Shown piece by piece: positions 63,993 to 64,000 of a stretch of 64,000 nt of DNA. The DNA comes from Tropicimonas marinistellae. Its GTDB lineage: Bacteria; Pseudomonadota; Alphaproteobacteria; Rhodobacterales; Rhodobacteraceae. Numbering within the stretch: position 1 is the first letter of the stretch; every line of letters begins with the position of its first letter. The notes under the pieces were generated by a model, which saw only the letters and a list, made by a program, of their open reading frames with translations, was not told the DNA's origin and ran no database searches. Both the position numbers and the translations under genes were made by a program. Location: contig NZ_LNCI01000008.1 in the NCBI RefSeq assembly GCF_001509585.1, positions 124,001 through 188,000 on the forward strand, in the 5' to 3' direction.

Positions 63993-64000
63993 CGTCCGAA

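Noticed and set aside
588-64000. CRISPR arrays, insertion sequences or prophage genes.
   Set aside because: No regularly spaced repeats, transposase, integrase or phage structural genes were seen on reading through the window.

Overview
The window is a GC-rich chromosomal segment from an alphaproteobacterium, almost certainly a member of the Rhodobacteraceae (Roseobacter/Rhodobacter lineage). The main evidence is the regB / senC-regA / ahcY redox-regulator block, the hemD-mitofilin-hemY block, a CtrA-type TTAA-N7-TTAA box, DUF2853, and the lysine-synthesis genes dapD and dapE. No phage integrase, transposase, rRNA operon or CRISPR array was seen. One tRNA gene, tRNA-Thr(CGT), is present.

Layout. 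1-5.9 kb: truncated PAS kinase, RegB/RegA two-component system with SenC, a small lipoprotein, an HD hydrolase, and ahcY with a possible pseudoknot leader. 6.3-13.5 kb: housekeeping genes (LysM/BON protein, DUF2853, EVE, YciI, tsaD, hemD, mitofilin-like protein, HemY). 13.9-31.2 kb: an accessory, partly decaying stretch ending at tRNA-Thr. It has a rhodanese/DsrE pair, a DUF1772-NmrA-pirin-LysR group with a broken isochorismatase gene, a DUF3604 remnant, and an outer-membrane protein with a TetR regulator. It also has a second-copy-like ATPase zeta (DUF1476) gene and a four-gene operon of exported proteins (amidohydrolase, DUF3299, M19-like dipeptidase, OprB porin) opposite an AraC regulator. 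An HDAC-like deacetylase closes it. 31.5-47.6 kb: metabolic core genes (GH13 sugar phosphorylase, UbiA-HAD fusion, alpha/beta hydrolase, TrhO), NAD salvage (pncA, pncB) with a hybrid kinase between them, a kinase/PLP-enzyme pair, arfB behind a structured leader RNA, a queuosine-precursor transporter, mepA and an MFS transporter. 47.6-64 kb: three hypothetical genes, dapD, an RTX protein opposite a membrane-bound LuxR regulator, a LOG-family protein, DUF308, rlmN, DUF2064, dapE, thioesterase, yggT, recQ, yaaA and a large hybrid histidine kinase.

Most noteworthy: (1) between the queuosine transporter and arfB, an 18-codon reading frame with a Shine-Dalgarno that matches the 16S rRNA 3' tail perfectly over 17 nt, folded into a 15-bp long-range helix with an internal alternative anti-SD and followed by a terminator; (2) the AraC-linked operon of four exported proteins, whose M19 dipeptidase lacks the N-terminal HxD and the bridging Glu metal ligands; (3) a family of GTAAA-N-TTT palindromes around a TetR gene and a stand-alone ATPase-zeta-like gene; (4) an H-type pseudoknot candidate in front of ahcY; (5) an exact CtrA box in front of the truncated PAS kinase.

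All calls come from reading the sequence. No database search or folding program was run. Start codons were chosen by ribosome-binding site and family length where these disagreed with the longest reading frame.
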